Shown: positions 28,428 to 38,236 of the stretch, in pieces
How the letters are laid out: the number at the start of each line of letters is the position of its first letter
Numbering within the stretch: the first letter of the stretch is position 1
Assembly (NCBI RefSeq): GCF_026016445.1
Contig: NZ_CP096147.1
Coordinates: 1,958,501 to 2,022,500, forward strand
DNA: 64,000 nt
Direction: 5' to 3'
DNA from: Cognatishimia activa
Lineage (GTDB): Bacteria > Pseudomonadota > Alphaproteobacteria > Rhodobacterales > Rhodobacteraceae
Notes under the pieces: model-generated
The model's input: only the letters and a program-made list of their open reading frames with translations
Database searches by the model: none
Told to the model about the DNA's origin: nothing
Translations under genes and position numbers: made by a program

Positions 28428-28922
28428 TTGATCGGACTTATGAACGGCATTGCGCATGGCCACGCCAACCGCCCCTTTCAACATCCAGTTATATCTCGGC
28501 TTGCCAATGGTGATGGAGATCACCAGTTAGCGAAGCTCGGCGAGAAACTGGCCGATAGATTTGGCACCCCTGACTCAGAAGCAAGTGGCAGCCAAACCAC
28601 ATTCAACTACACGTCTTTCAATGCGAGCTTTCAGAGCGGACCAGATGGTTTCAGCCTGTCGGTTTCCATCGTGAAGGCGACGATCTCCATCGGGGCGCTT
28701 GATGCCGCGAATGGCGATGAGGTTCCTGAGGTCATTGATGGCGAAGCAGCACCTGTAGAAGAGGTGCCTGATATCGTTGTTGAAGCGCCGGAAGATGATG
28801 ACGGAACGATCGTCAGCGAAGGCGCTGCAGGCGCTCTTTATGAGAAAGCCGCATCAGGCGAAGCTGCTCTGGAAATCCTTGAGAATATGACAGAGCAGGA
28901 CGGCGAAGGCATCTTGAGCTAA
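28428..28922 (+). CDS. Acidic hypothetical protein with TTG start
   Basis: A 164-residue protein of no family I recognise. The N-terminal part is Gly/His/Asn-rich. The middle has a beta-like stretch ('TTFNYTSFNASFQSGPDGFSLSVSIVKATISIGALD'), here written in part only as 'FNYTSFNASF'. The C-terminal half is rich in Glu and Asp ('VVEAPEDDDGTIVSEG'). No signal peptide or membrane segment. The TTG at 28428 sits 7 bp after AAAAAGGAG, an ideal spacing; the ATG at 28440 is 19 bp away and less likely. A strong terminator follows, which supports it as a real single gene. Confidence 0.7.
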   Translation: MIGLMNGIAHGHANRPFQHPVISRLANGDGDHQLAKLGEKLADRFGTPDSEASGSQTTFNYTSFNASFQSGPDGFSLSVSIVKATISIGALDAANGDEVPEVIDGEAAPVEEVPDIVVEAPEDDDGTIVSEGAAGALYEKAASGEAALEILENMTEQDGEGILS

Positions 28923-28942
28923 GCAATTATAATTAAAAGAAT

Positions 28943-28975
28943 AAAGGCGCTCTGAAATCAGAGCGCCTTTTCTGT
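28943..28975. terminator. Bidirectional intrinsic terminator
   Basis: AAAGGCGCTCTGA pairs with TCAGAGCGCCTTT around a 2-nt centre, followed by TCTGTTT on plus and preceded by A-rich sequence that gives T-rich sequence on minus. It lies between the convergent acidic gene and ileS. Confidence 0.9.
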
Positions 28976-28978
28976 TTC

Positions 28979-31939
28979 TTAGATCAAGCCCGCTGCGCGT
29001 AGCTCGTGTAACGCTGCGGCGTCACGCGCGGATACATCAGGAAATTCAGGGTCAGAGCCAACATCCGGCAGGATCTTCCAAGAGCGCTGACACTTCTGAC
29101 CTTCAGCCTTTTCAAAGACGACACCCACACCTTCAACTTCCGGCAGGCGGAAAGCTTCGGCTGGGCTAGGGTCACCTGTCAGTTCGATCGCTGATGTGAT
29201 GCAGACGTCTTCGAACGCAACCGTTTTCAGCGCCGCCAGCGTATCTTCGTCACGCACGTGCACGACTGGTGCCGCCTCAAGCGAGGAACCGATGACTTTA
29301 TCGACGCGTTGCACTTCCAGCGCAGCGGTCACAACGCGACGCACGGTGCGCACCTTTGACCACTTCGCCGCCAGTTCTTCGTCAAGCCAATCTGACGGTG
29401 TTTCCGGCATATCGACCAGATGCACAGAGCTGCCCTCTTCCGGGAAACGCTCCAGCCACACATCTTCCATGGTGAAGACCATGATCGGCGCGAGCCATGT
29501 GGTCAGACGGTGGAAGAGGATATCCATTACAGTGCGGGATGCGCGGCGGCGCAATGTGTTGCCGTCGCAGTACAGCGCGTCTTTGCGAATGTCGAAGTAG
29601 AAGGCCGACAGGTCCACCGTTGCGAAGTTGAAGATCGCAGAGAACACGCCTTGGAAATCATAGGCCTTATAGCCTTCACGAACTTTCAAATCGAGTTCTG
29701 CCAAACGGTGCAGGACCCAACGCTCCAGTTCCGGCATGTCTGCTGGTGCCGTCCGATCTTCCTCGGTGAAGTTGCCCAGCGCGCCGAGCATGTAACGCAT
29801 GGTGTTGCGCAGGCGGCGGTAACCGTCGGCCACACCTTTCAGGATTTCCGGCCCGATCCGCTGGTCGGCGGTGTAGTCGGTCTGTGCCACCCAGAGGCGC
29901 AGAATGTCAGCACCGTATTGCTGCACGACTTTCTCTGGCACGATGGTGTTGCCCAGAGATTTGGACATCTTGTTGCCCTTCTCGTCCAGCGTGAAGCCGT
30001 GGGTTACAACATTGCGATAAGGCGCGCGGCCTGCGGTGCCGACAGATTGCAGCAAGGAGCTGTGGAACCAACCGCGGTGCTGGTCGGTGCCTTCCATGTA
30101 AACATCGGCGATACCGTCCTCGGTGCCATCTTCGCGATCGCGCAGCACAAATGCGTGGGTGGAGCCAGAGTCAAACCAAACGTCGAGCACGTCATAGACC
30201 TGATCGTAATCCGCCGGGTTGGCGATCCCATCGAGCACCTTCTCTTTGAAGCCCTCGGTGTACCAGATGTCTGCACCGTGCTCTTCGAACTCGGCTTTGA
30301 TACGCGCGTTCAGCTCATCATTGCGCAGCAGGAAGTCTGCATCTGTTGGCAGCGTGTCTTTCTTGGTGAAGCAAGTCAGCGGCACGCCCCAGGCACGTTG
30401 GCGGGACAGCACCCAATCCGGGCGCGCTTCCATCATGGAATACAGACGGTTGCGACCAGACTGAGGATGCCATTTGACCTCTTGGTCGATGGCGGTCAGC
30501 GCACGGTCGCGGATGGTCTTGCCCAGTTTGTCCTGCCCATCGCCCACTTCCTTGTCCACAGAGGCAAACCACTGTGGCGTATTACGGAAGATCACCGGTG
30601 CTTTGGAGCGCCAGGAGTGCGGATAGCTGTGCTTCACACGGCCACGCGCGATGATGCCACCGGCCTCAACCAGTTTCGCGATCACGGCGTTGTTGGCTTT
30701 GCCTTCCTTGCCTTTGCGATCAAAGACCTGCAGGCCTGCAAAGAACGGCACATGCGGCAGGAACTCGGATTCCTCACCCACATTGTGGGTCATGCGGTCA
30801 ATCCAGTTGCGCGCGACAAAACATTCGTAGTCGTCCTGACCGTGGCTTGGCGCAGTGTGCACAAAACCCGTACCGGCGTCATCTGTGACGTGGTCGCCGT
30901 CGATCATTGGAACATCATAGTCCCAGAAACCGTCTGCGCCTTCCATGCCGTTGAACGGGTGCTTGCAGAGTGCGCCGTCGAGTTCGGAGCCAGCCACATC
31001 ACGTACACGAGTGAATTCGGTCACGCGGGATTTCTGCAGCACGTCTTCGGCAAGCGTATCTGCCAAGAGGTAAAGATCACCTTCAGAGGTCCAGCTTTCT
31101 TCCTCGGTCGCATCCACGCGGTAGAGACCGTATGCGATCTTTGGATTGTAAGCGACCGCCTTATTGGACGGGATCGTCCAAGGGGTGGTAGTCCAGATAA
31201 CAACACGTGCGTCCAGCAGGTCTTCGGCAACATCGGCCTCGCCTTCGCCACCGAGGAAGGTGATTTCAAACGGCACCCAGATCGTGTGGCTCTGGTGATC
31301 GTGATATTCGATCTCAGCTTCCGCCAGCGCGGTCTTTTCAACCGGGGACCACATCACAGGCTTGGAGCCCTGATAGAGCGTGCCGTTCATCAAGAACTTC
31401 ATGAACTCATCCGCGATGACCGCTTCGGCGTGGTAGTTCATCGTCAGGTATGGGTCAGCCCAGTTGCCGGTGATGCCCAGACGCTTGAACTCTTCGCGCT
31501 GGATGTCGACCCATTTGTCGGCGAAGGCGCGGCATTCCTGACGGAACTCAACCACGTCAACGGCGTCTTTGTCTTTGCCCTTCTGGCGGTATTGCTCTTC
31601 GATTTTCCATTCGATTGGCAGACCATGGCAGTCCCAGCCCGGTACGTATCGCGCGTCAAAACCCATCATCTGGTGCGACCGGACGATCATGTCTTTGATG
31701 GTTTTGTTCAGCGCGTGGCCGATGTGCAGGTGGCCGTTGGCATAGGGAGGGCCATCGTGCAGCGTAAATGGCGCGCGGCCTTCTTTTTCACGCAGACGGT
31801 CGTAGATCCCGATTTCTTCCCAGCGTTTCAGCCATTCTGGCTCGCGCTTAGGCAGGCCTGCGCGCATTGGGAAATCGGTTTTCGGCAGGTTCAGCGTGGT
31901 TTTGTAATCTAGGGTATTTTCAGGGGTGTCGGCGCACAT
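28979..31939 (-). CDS. ileS: Isoleucine-tRNA ligase
   Basis: A 986-residue class I aminoacyl-tRNA synthetase that charges tRNA-Ile. The N-terminal HIGH motif is present ('[16 protein letters not shown]'), as are '[16 protein letters not shown]', the CP1 editing domain with '[16 protein letters not shown]' and '[16 protein letters not shown]', and 'KMSKSLGN' (KMSKS loop). The C-terminal anticodon-binding domain follows. The family's C-terminal zinc-binding cysteines are not obvious; the protein ends with 'RCWKILP'-like sequence read here as [11 protein letters not shown], as in other alphaproteobacteria. Full length; the start is at 31939. Confidence 0.97.
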   Translation of the reverse strand: MCADTPENTLDYKTTLNLPKTDFPMRAGLPKREPEWLKRWEEIGIYDRLREKEGRAPFTLHDGPPYANGHLHIGHALNKTIKDMIVRSHQMMGFDARYVPGWDCHGLPIEWKIEEQYRQKGKDKDAVDVVEFRQECRAFADKWVDIQREEFKRLGITGNWADPYLTMNYHAEAVIADEFMKFLMNGTLYQGSKPVMWSPVEKTALAEAEIEYHDHQSHTIWVPFEITFLGGEGEADVAEDLLDARVVIWTTTPWTIPSNKAVAYNPKIAYGLYRVDATEEESWTSEGDLYLLADTLAEDVLQKSRVTEFTRVRDVAGSELDGALCKHPFNGMEGADGFWDYDVPMIDGDHVTDDAGTGFVHTAPSHGQDDYECFVARNWIDRMTHNVGEESEFLPHVPFFAGLQVFDRKGKEGKANNAVIAKLVEAGGIIARGRVKHSYPHSWRSKAPVIFRNTPQWFASVDKEVGDGQDKLGKTIRDRALTAIDQEVKWHPQSGRNRLYSMMEARPDWVLSRQRAWGVPLTCFTKKDTLPTDADFLLRNDELNARIKAEFEEHGADIWYTEGFKEKVLDGIANPADYDQVYDVLDVWFDSGSTHAFVLRDREDGTEDGIADVYMEGTDQHRGWFHSSLLQSVGTAGRAPYRNVVTHGFTLDEKGNKMSKSLGNTIVPEKVVQQYGADILRLWVAQTDYTADQRIGPEILKGVADGYRRLRNTMRYMLGALGNFTEEDRTAPADMPELERWVLHRLAELDLKVREGYKAYDFQGVFSAIFNFATVDLSAFYFDIRKDALYCDGNTLRRRASRTVMDILFHRLTTWLAPIMVFTMEDVWLERFPEEGSSVHLVDMPETPSDWLDEELAAKWSKVRTVRRVVTAALEVQRVDKVIGSSLEAAPVVHVRDEDTLAALKTVAFEDVCITSAIELTGDPSPAEAFRLPEVEGVGVVFEKAEGQKCQRSWKILPDVGSDPEFPDVSARDAAALHELRAAGLI

Positions 31940-32204
31940 TTTCGGCGTCCTTCGATCTTCAGATGTCGGAATAAATGGAAGGGTCGGCGCGGTATCCCAT
32001 ACGCCTTGTCCCGGCGGCTCGTAGCTTCAGAGCGCCGGGTATATAATTCGAATAATGATTGCCATTACACGGGTCATGTCTGCGTTATAGGCCTGTGTTT
32101 CATCGGGGTAAAGCGGCAAACACGCCGCATTGCATATCGCATGGAATTCGCGTTGAGTGCGCAGGCGAGAACAGGGATTTGGACGTCATTGATAGGAGTG
32201 CCAG

Positions 32205-32618
32205 ATGGCCCATCCCATGCAGCTGTTTGAGATCAGCGCCGAACAGATCGATCAGGTGGTCACCGCCTTCTATGCGCGTATTCGACAGCACCCAGAGCTA
32301 GGCCCTGTGTTCGCGGCGCATATCGAAGCAAAAGACTGGCCTGAACATGAGGCCAAAATCGCTTCGTTCTGGCGCAATGGTATCCTGAAAGAGCGCTCTT
32401 ATTCTGGCAATCCGATGCAAGTGCACATGATGGCCGGCAATGTGAAGCCTGCGCACTTTGCCAATTGGCTGAGGCTGTTTGATGAGGTGCTGGCGGATCA
32501 ACTACCGCCTGATACGGCGCGTGCCTATTCGGCGCTGGCGCATCGCATTGGGCGTGGGCTGCGGCTAGGTTTGGAACATGTCCAGAAACCCGCTGACCAG
32601 CCGCCTATTCTGAGTTAG
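32205..32618 (+). CDS. Group III truncated haemoglobin
   Basis: A 137-residue globin. 'FEISAEQIDQVVTAFYARIRQHPELGPVF' is the A/B/E helix region, 'HEAKIASFWRNGILKERSYSGNPMQVHMMA' includes the family's conserved Trp and the distal region, and 'VKPAHFANWLRLFDE' carries the proximal His. Group III globins bind oxygen or NO in microaerobic conditions; the exact role is unknown. The 265-bp gap before it (31940-32204) holds the ileS promoter and shows no other gene. The 3' end overlaps the convergent ycjF-like gene by 14 bases. Confidence 0.9.
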   Translation: MAHPMQLFEISAEQIDQVVTAFYARIRQHPELGPVFAAHIEAKDWPEHEAKIASFWRNGILKERSYSGNPMQVHMMAGNVKPAHFANWLRLFDEVLADQLPPDTARAYSALAHRIGRGLRLGLEHVQKPADQPPILS

Positions 32619-33615
32619 AGCTGAACAGTCCTGTGAGCGCCCGTTTCACCAACTGACGCACTGAAGGGCGTGTCTTTTTGGTGAAGGCCAGCGGACGACA
32701 GACTTCCATCGCAGCAATCCCAACGCGGGCCGTCAAAGCCCCGTTCACCATACCTTCGCCAAAGCGGCGGCTGATTTTTCCAAGAACAGACCCGCCCGCG
32801 ATGGAACTGAGCAGGTCATCTCCGACAGCAACTGCACCGGTCGCCACCAAATGCGCCATGACGGCGCGGGTCAGACGCCAGCTGCCAAGCGTGCCGGATC
32901 GGCCTGCGTAGACTTCCGCAATCCGGCGGATCATGCGAATATTGGCGACCAAGGCAGTGACAACATCTGCCAGCGCAAGGGGGACCAGGGCCGTGACTGT
33001 CGCCACCTGACGCGAAGCCGCTTCGACTTCTTTGCTTGCCAAAGCATCCAGAGGGGTCAGCAGCTCTTTTTCAGCTAAGGCAAAGACAGCAGGCGCATCA
33101 AACGTATCGTTTAGCCCCTCGCTTAAGCGCTCCCGTCCCCATGCTGTCTCTTCGCGGCTCGCGTACAGCGCTATCAAATCGCGCGCGACTTTGCGGGAGG
33201 CTTCGAGGTTGTCATCTGCCACGGCCGCATCCGCTGCGCGGTGCAAGCTGTCGACTTTTCGCAACCGGCCAAAGGCCAGCAGTTCTTTGACGACAATCAC
33301 CACAGACACCAGCAGCAGGCCTGCCAAAAGGGCGGTGAAACCCATGCCAAGGAGCGGGTATTGCGCCAGCAAAGATTGCACGAAATTCCATGCGGAAATC
33401 GACAGGATAGCCGTCAGAACGCTCAGCAAAAGACCCCAAAACCAGCGCGACAGGGCTGAAGGGCGGCGCGCACCAAGGGTCACGACTTGCTGCATCGTCT
33501 GACCCGTTGGCGTGGGAAGCAGTTCATCCGGCACATTGGGCGCGTCTTGCACAGCCGGTGCCGCGTCATCAAGTTCGATCAGAACTGGTCCCGAGCTCTG
33601 GTTTTCGTTGCTCAT
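32605..33615 (-). CDS. YcjF/TIGR01620-family membrane protein
   Basis: A 336-residue inner-membrane protein. Two transmembrane helices ('WFWGLLLSVLTAILSISAW' and 'MGFTALLAGLLLVSVVIVV') near residues 60-110 are followed by a cytoplasmic C-terminal domain with 'EVYAGRSGTLGSWRLTRAVMAHL', the TIGR01620 signature. It is nearly always paired with YcjX; the pair is linked to envelope stress. The ATG overlaps the GNAT stop as ATGA, so it is the last gene of a coupled three-gene operon. Confidence 0.88.
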   Translation of the reverse strand: MSNENQSSGPVLIELDDAAPAVQDAPNVPDELLPTPTGQTMQQVVTLGARRPSALSRWFWGLLLSVLTAILSISAWNFVQSLLAQYPLLGMGFTALLAGLLLVSVVIVVKELLAFGRLRKVDSLHRAADAAVADDNLEASRKVARDLIALYASREETAWGRERLSEGLNDTFDAPAVFALAEKELLTPLDALASKEVEAASRQVATVTALVPLALADVVTALVANIRMIRRIAEVYAGRSGTLGSWRLTRAVMAHLVATGAVAVGDDLLSSIAGGSVLGKISRRFGEGMVNGALTARVGIAAMEVCRPLAFTKKTRPSVRQLVKRALTGLFSSNSE

Positions 33616-34058
33616 GATGCGCCCCTTTCCCAGCGATAGCGAATGTCGGGCAGCTTTTCGTCATTGCCCTGCCCGTCTGTACGTTCCATTTCTACGAAGC
33701 CTTCCCGCAGATAAAACCGCTGCGCGCCTTCGTTGAACTGAAAGGTCCAAAGCTCCAGCGCCAGCTCCTGCATTTGCGCGTCCCGAAGGAGCCGATGCCC
33801 GATGCCCTGCCCGCAGCTATCACCTACGACATAGAGCGCATGGATGAATTGTTCTTCGCGAGAGATGAAAGCTTTCAGTTCGCCGTCAACCACGGCCAGT
33901 GTCACCCAACCGCGCGCAATCATAGAGTCGCAAAACTTGCGGGTCTGACGGCGGCTATGCATGCGTGGCATCCAGGGTGTTTCATCAAGGAAAGCATAGA
34001 GGATGTCACCGACATCATTGCTGTCGCTCTCGGTGGCTGGGCGCAGAAGCACGTTCAT
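33612..34058 (-). CDS. GNAT-family N-acetyltransferase
   Basis: A 148-residue enzyme with the acetyl-CoA binding core 'HALYVVGDSCGQGIGHRLLRDA' (motif A, Q/R-x-x-G-x-G pattern) and the C-terminal 'FNEGAQRFYLREGFVEMER' (motif B). The substrate is unknown. It lies between ycjX and the ycjF-like gene with four-base overlaps on both sides, so it is translated together with them. Confidence 0.9.
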   Translation of the reverse strand: MNVLLRPATESDSNDVGDILYAFLDETPWMPRMHSRRQTRKFCDSMIARGWVTLAVVDGELKAFISREEQFIHALYVVGDSCGQGIGHRLLRDAQMQELALELWTFQFNEGAQRFYLREGFVEMERTDGQGNDEKLPDIRYRWERGAS

Positions 34059-35521
34059 AACCGGTCCCCGATCAGGAACTGCGCAGCGCGGTCCAAACGG
34101 ATGTGCGGCGGGCCGAAACCGGGCTTCAGACTGAGTTCAGCAGGCGCGAAGGCCATGAATTGGTAGTCCTCTTGCAGCCATTTGTCCGAACCCGACTTGG
34201 CAGCGCTAAGGATGTGATTTGGATCTTCGGGCAATTCTCCCGGAAAGAAAGCGGCCTGCTTGCCACCATCCAGCAAGGTGCCACGTACGCAATCAAGTTG
34301 GCGGCCTTTGTGATCTACGGTTTCCTCAACGGTCGTCCGTAGCGACGCCAAAGATAGCGATTGCGTTCGTGCCCCAGCAAATTGCGCGCGGTCGCGTGCA
34401 TCGCGTGTGAGCGCTTCCATAATGGCAGTGAGTTTACCGTGCTGGCGGTGATGCAGGTGGTCGGCTTTGGTGGCGGCAAAGAGAATGCGCTCGACCCGTT
34501 TGCCAAGCAGAAGCCGGTTCAGGAACGCGTTTTTGCCGGGACGGAAGGCCGAAAGGATATCCGTCATCGCCTGACGCATGTCTTCCACAGCCTTAGGCCC
34601 GCGATGAATGGCTCCGAGCGCATCGACCAGCACCACTTGGCGGTCGATACGGGCGAAATGATCCTGAAAGAAAGGTTTCACCACCTTGGCCTTATAGGCT
34701 TCAAACCGGCGCGCCATTTCACGCGCAAGAGATCGGCGGGGTGTGTCGCTTTCTGGCAGCGGGGCAAAGGTCAGAACCGGTGATCCGGCAAGGTCACCCG
34801 GCAACAAGAACCGTCCAGGTGTACAATCGTAGTACCCAGCATCGCGCGCCGTGTTGAGATATTCGGTAAACCGCTGCGCAAGAAACTGCGCCTTCGGCTC
34901 CTCTAGTTGAGATGCACCGTCAACGTCATGGATGGCATCGAGATAAGCGGCCCCTTCTGGTCGTGCCGCCAATCGATCCAGTACTTCTGCGCTCCATTGC
35001 GCATAGGTCTTGTCGAGGAGCGCCAAATCCAGCAGCCATTCGCCGGGATAATCCACGATGTCCAAATGCACTGTTCGAGGCTTTTGCAGGCCTGCCAAAA
35101 GTCCTGCGGGCTGCACTTTGAGCGACAGGCGCAATTCACTGACCGCGCGCGTGCTTTCCGGCCAGTGAGGCTTCGGCCCCAACAAAGCCGCACGGTGATT
35201 TTCATAGTCAAACCGGGGAACGGTCACATCCGGTTGCGGCTGCAGGTAGGCCCCTAACACACGCCCCTCAGAGATCGCGGCCACTTGGGTCATGCGACCG
35301 CGGTCCAGCAAATTCGACACCAAGGAGGTGATAAATACCGTTTTGCCAGATCGCGCCAAACCTGTGACACCGATGCGAATGACCGGTTCAAACAGGGCTT
35401 CTGACAGACCATCGCCCACCGCTTCCACGCGGCGTGACACTTCGTTGGCCAAGTCGGTTATGATCACATCTGCCCCCAATCTTCTTACATGCAAATATGC
35501 AGCAAGACGCACCGTTTCCAT
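34055..35521 (-). CDS. ycjX: YcjX-family P-loop NTPase (DUF463)
   Basis: A 488-residue cytoplasmic protein with a GTPase-like fold. Walker A is 'GLARSGKTVF' (residues 54-63); 'VDYPGEWLLDLALLD' is the likely switch II/G3 equivalent and 'FAATKADHLHH' the G4-like motif (TKAD). The family is induced by envelope stress in other proteobacteria. The ATG at 35521 gives 15 residues more than homologues usually have; a TTG at codon 16 or a GTG at codon 19 are possible true starts. First gene of a coupled operon. Confidence 0.9.
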   Translation of the reverse strand: METVRLAAYLHVRRLGADVIITDLANEVSRRVEAVGDGLSEALFEPVIRIGVTGLARSGKTVFITSLVSNLLDRGRMTQVAAISEGRVLGAYLQPQPDVTVPRFDYENHRAALLGPKPHWPESTRAVSELRLSLKVQPAGLLAGLQKPRTVHLDIVDYPGEWLLDLALLDKTYAQWSAEVLDRLAARPEGAAYLDAIHDVDGASQLEEPKAQFLAQRFTEYLNTARDAGYYDCTPGRFLLPGDLAGSPVLTFAPLPESDTPRRSLAREMARRFEAYKAKVVKPFFQDHFARIDRQVVLVDALGAIHRGPKAVEDMRQAMTDILSAFRPGKNAFLNRLLLGKRVERILFAATKADHLHHRQHGKLTAIMEALTRDARDRAQFAGARTQSLSLASLRTTVEETVDHKGRQLDCVRGTLLDGGKQAAFFPGELPEDPNHILSAAKSGSDKWLQEDYQFMAFAPAELSLKPGFGPPHIRLDRAAQFLIGDRL

Positions 35522-35622
35522 AGGCAGGATCGCAAAACTGGGCGGGAAAAAGCCAGTACATCTCCCCTCTTAGCCACCGTTTACCCGTTGAACGGCCCCC
35601 AATGTGACGCTATGGCGAGGGC

Positions 35623-36396
35623 ATGCGCATTGCTTTGAAAGTCGAATACCACGGAGCACCCTTCGCGGGGTGGCAACGGCAAGCTGACCAACCTTCTGTT
35701 CAGGGGGCCATTGAGGCTGCTTTGTCAAAACTGGAACCGGGGGCGCACACAATTGCTGCTGCCGGTCGCACCGACGCGGGTGTGCATGGTCTCGCGCAGG
35801 TGGCACATTGCGACCTGAAAAAGGATTGGTCGCCTTTTCGTCTTTCTGAAGCGCTGAACTATCACCTGAAACCCGATCCGGTTTCGATTGTAGATGCAGC
35901 CGTTGTCGATGATGATTGGCATGCCCGGTTTTCAGCAATCGAACGCCGTTATCTCTTTCGCATTTTAATGCGCCGTGCACCGGCAACCCATCAGGCGGGG
36001 CTTGTGTGGCAGGTTAACCATCAGTTGGACATCGATGCCATGCAGGAAGGTGCGAATTACCTTCTGGGCAATCATGACTTCACCACTTTCCGCTCCTCCA
36101 TCTGTCAGGCCCTGAGCCCTCAGAAAACGCTGGATGAGCTGCGCGTTGAAAAGGTCGAAATGCCCTGGGGGCCTGAAGCACATTTCTATGTGCGCGCGCG
36201 GTCATTCCTGCACAATCAGGTGCGCAGTTTTGTTGGCACTTTGGAGCGTGTGGGGGCTGGAGCCTGGGCACCAGAAGATGTCCGCGAGGCGCTGGAAGCC
36301 AAAGATCGCGCCGCCTGCGGACCAGTATGCCCGCCGCAAGGGCTATACCTTGCGGGCGTGGGTTATCCTGAAGATCCGTTTGAGAAAGCGGTTTAA
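35623..36396 (+). CDS. truA: tRNA pseudouridine synthase A
   Basis: A 257-residue enzyme that converts uridines 38-40 of the tRNA anticodon arm to pseudouridine. The catalytic Asp51 lies in '[15 protein letters not shown]'; other motifs are '[12 protein letters not shown]' and '[13 protein letters not shown]'. Full length. It is divergent from ycjX and converges with the regulator-like gene, overlapping it by 4 bases at the stops. Confidence 0.96.
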   Translation: MRIALKVEYHGAPFAGWQRQADQPSVQGAIEAALSKLEPGAHTIAAAGRTDAGVHGLAQVAHCDLKKDWSPFRLSEALNYHLKPDPVSIVDAAVVDDDWHARFSAIERRYLFRILMRRAPATHQAGLVWQVNHQLDIDAMQEGANYLLGNHDFTTFRSSICQALSPQKTLDELRVEKVEMPWGPEAHFYVRARSFLHNQVRSFVGTLERVGAGAWAPEDVREALEAKDRAACGPVCPPQGLYLAGVGYPEDPFEKAV

Positions 36397-36851
36397 GTCG
36401 CTTCGTCTTCCAAGTGTAGCTTCATATCCAGAAGCACATGCTGCAGCGCAAGTGTTTCTTTCAAGAGACGTTTGGCTTCGTTGACGGTGATGACACCATC
36501 CTCAATCGACTGATTATACTCGGCCATCAGCATCGCAAATCGCTGACTTAGGGCAATCACATCAGCGTTCACGCCGCCTTTGTCGTCCTGATTGCGACGA
36601 CGTTCATCGGAGCTGAGCGTAATGCCTTTGAGTTCCGCCAGTGCTGTGGTCACATGAGGGTAGCTGGATGCCTCTTCCAAAGCCGCGACCGCATCTACCG
36701 GCATAAACCGATCTGCGTGTTCTTCGTGCTCGGAGTAATACCGGCCCAAAGTGGCCTTGGACTTCCCTGTCAGCTGACAGGCCGCTTCAATCCCGACGTC
36801 TTTGACAAGCGCCTCAGTGTGTTTTTTCAGGTAGCTGCCAACGCCGGCCAT
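36393..36851 (-). CDS. Helix-turn-helix regulator-like protein, 152 residues
   Basis: A soluble protein with an N-terminal stretch '[25 protein letters not shown]' that fits a helix-turn-helix (about residues 18-42), like phage CII-type or small regulatory proteins, and a C-terminal helical part ('[11 protein letters not shown]...[13 protein letters not shown]'-like, residues 110-150) that may form a dimer. I do not recognise the family by name. The ATG at 36851 follows GGGGGACGTTT, a strong ribosome binding site. It may be co-transcribed with the small reading frame 23 bp upstream. Confidence 0.72.
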   Translation of the reverse strand: MAGVGSYLKKHTEALVKDVGIEAACQLTGKSKATLGRYYSEHEEHADRFMPVDAVAALEEASSYPHVTTALAELKGITLSSDERRRNQDDKGGVNADVIALSQRFAMLMAEYNQSIEDGVITVNEAKRLLKETLALQHVLLDMKLHLEDEAT

Positions 36852-36874
36852 TAAACGTCCCCCAAGATCGAATC

Positions 36875-37105
36875 TTACTCTCCCACCCCCAAGGAGGGGG
36901 AAATCACTAAGTCTTTCCCCTTAAAGGCAATTCGCTCCTTTGTCATTTGTAAATTGTCTTGATCGAATTTCAAACTTCGGTTCGCCCCATGTTTCTTGGG
37001 AACGGAGCGACGAACTTCGTCAACGGGTACAACCTCGGGTGCCCTGCGATGGGTTTCTGCTTGAGGAGGGACAAAGGTATGGCGTGCGGCCATCCCCAGT
37101 GACAT
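36875..37105 (-). CDS. Possible small basic protein, 76 residues
   Basis: Reading from the ATG at 37105, the frame gives a basic, hydrophilic protein ('RRSVPKKHGANRSLKFDQD', ending 'SPSLGVGE'). It is open further upstream to 37186. There is no clear ribosome binding site and no family I recognise. It ends 23 bp before the start of the helix-turn-helix gene, which makes a two-gene operon possible. Otherwise the ~380 bp between 36852 and 37231 would be a non-coding region with two hairpins (36886-36900 and 37144-37172). Confidence 0.35.
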   Translation of the reverse strand: MSLGMAARHTFVPPQAETHRRAPEVVPVDEVRRSVPKKHGANRSLKFDQDNLQMTKERIAFKGKDLVISPSLGVGE

Positions 37106-37143
37106 TCGTCCGACCGCACGCCTGTAAAGAGTTCTTAAGCAGA

Positions 37144-37172
37144 TCCGGGTGGCTTTCTGTAAGCCACCCGGA
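37144..37172. terminator. Strong hairpin upstream of tdk
   Basis: TCCGGGTGGCTT pairs perfectly with AAGCCACCCGGA across TCTGT, followed by CTTCGTTT on the plus strand. It looks like an intrinsic terminator for rightward transcription, but no rightward gene ends just before it. It may instead be a leader hairpin of the leftward small reading frame. A DnaA-box-like TTATCCACA lies at 37179-37187. Confidence 0.5.
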
Positions 37173-37231
37173 CTTCGTTTATCCACAGCAATCCACTTGA
37201 TTTCTCAGAAACTCCGGGCCTATCTGCAGGC

Positions 37232-37810
37232 ATGGCAAAGCTCTATTTTCAGTACTCGACAATGAACGCAGGAAAATCGACTGTCCTGCTGCAAGCCGCC
37301 CACAATTATCGTGAACGTGGCATGGTGCCGTTCCTGCTTACGGCGAAACTGGATCACCGCGCAGGCGAGGGTCGCATTGCCTCTCGAATTGGGATTTCTG
37401 AGGCTGCACAGACATTTACCCCAGAGGATGATCTATTTTCTGTACTTGAGGCGCGTTTTTCTCAAGACGATGTTGCCTGTGTTTTCATCGACGAAGCGCA
37501 GTTCCTAACAAAAGACCAAGTCTGGCAGCTCGCCCGCGCCGTGGACGATCTGCGCGTGCCGGTCATGTGCTACGGGCTGCGCGTTGACTTTCGCGGAGAA
37601 CTTTTCCCAGGCTCGGCTGCCCTTCTCGCCCTTGCGGACGAAATGCGTGAGGTACGCACGATCTGTCATTGCGGCAAGAAGGCCACTATGGTGGTGCGCC
37701 AAGATGATACGGGCAATGTGTTGAAAGACGGGGCTCAAGTTCAGATCGGTGGCAATGAAACATATGTGTCGCTGTGTCGCCGCCATTGGCGTGAAGCGAT
37801 GGAGCATTAA
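37232..37810 (+). CDS. tdk: Thymidine kinase
   Basis: A 192-residue type II thymidine kinase that phosphorylates thymidine for salvage. The P-loop is at residues 12-17 (NAGKST within 'MNAGKSTVLL'), 'CVFIDEAQFL' is the Mg-binding DEAQ motif, 'CYGLRVDFRGELFPGS' is the lasso region, and the zinc site uses 'CHCGKKA' and a later 'CRRHW'. Full length. Confidence 0.95.
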   Translation: MAKLYFQYSTMNAGKSTVLLQAAHNYRERGMVPFLLTAKLDHRAGEGRIASRIGISEAAQTFTPEDDLFSVLEARFSQDDVACVFIDEAQFLTKDQVWQLARAVDDLRVPVMCYGLRVDFRGELFPGSAALLALADEMREVRTICHCGKKATMVVRQDDTGNVLKDGAQVQIGGNETYVSLCRRHWREAMEH

Positions 37811-37903
37811 TCTCGCACCGCAAATGACTTTACGTTAACGGGCAGAAATCCGGTTTGAATGTCCCTGTATTAAGGGCGTGGCAACAATGATGGAGCCCGC
37901 CAA

Positions 37904-38227
37904 ATGAAGTTTTCATTCCTGTCTGAATATCGGATTCGCAAAGCCGAACGCGACGGCCAGCTAGAGGGCTTAAAGGGGGAAGGCAAACCCCTACCAAAAG
38001 CCGGAGATGGTGACTTTTCTGAAAACGTCGGATTTCGGATCATGGCGGAGGCTGGCGCGCTACCGAAGGAAATCGAGTTGAAGCGCGAAGAAGAAGCACA
38101 ACTAAAGGTCCTGCAGCGGACAACCGACCCAAATGCCCGCAAATCAGAAATGAAGAAATTGGCGGATATCCAGCTTCGCCGCGCCATTCAGGAAGAGGCG
38201 CGACGAAAATATTATTCGCAAGACTAA
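37904..38227 (+). CDS. DUF1992 protein (DnaJ-associated type)
   Basis: A 107-residue charged protein. 'SEYRIRKAERDGQLEGLKGEGKPLP' near the N-terminus is the DUF1992 signature also found in the eukaryotic DNAJC28 C-terminal region. Helical, no signal peptide. The function is unknown. The ATG at 37904 follows GGAGCCCGCCAA. Confidence 0.85.
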   Translation: MKFSFLSEYRIRKAERDGQLEGLKGEGKPLPKAGDGDFSENVGFRIMAEAGALPKEIELKREEEAQLKVLQRTTDPNARKSEMKKLADIQLRRAIQEEARRKYYSQD

Positions 38228-38236
38228 CCTGCGTGT

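Noticed and set aside
29420..31912. An 830-codon open frame on the plus strand opposite ileS
   Set aside because: It lies entirely antisense to a full-length, well-conserved isoleucyl-tRNA synthetase and its translation has no domain-like pattern; long antisense frames arise from codon bias.
31940..32204. T-box or other tRNA-sensing leader before ileS
   Set aside because: No T-box core sequence is seen, and such leaders are not expected in alphaproteobacteria.
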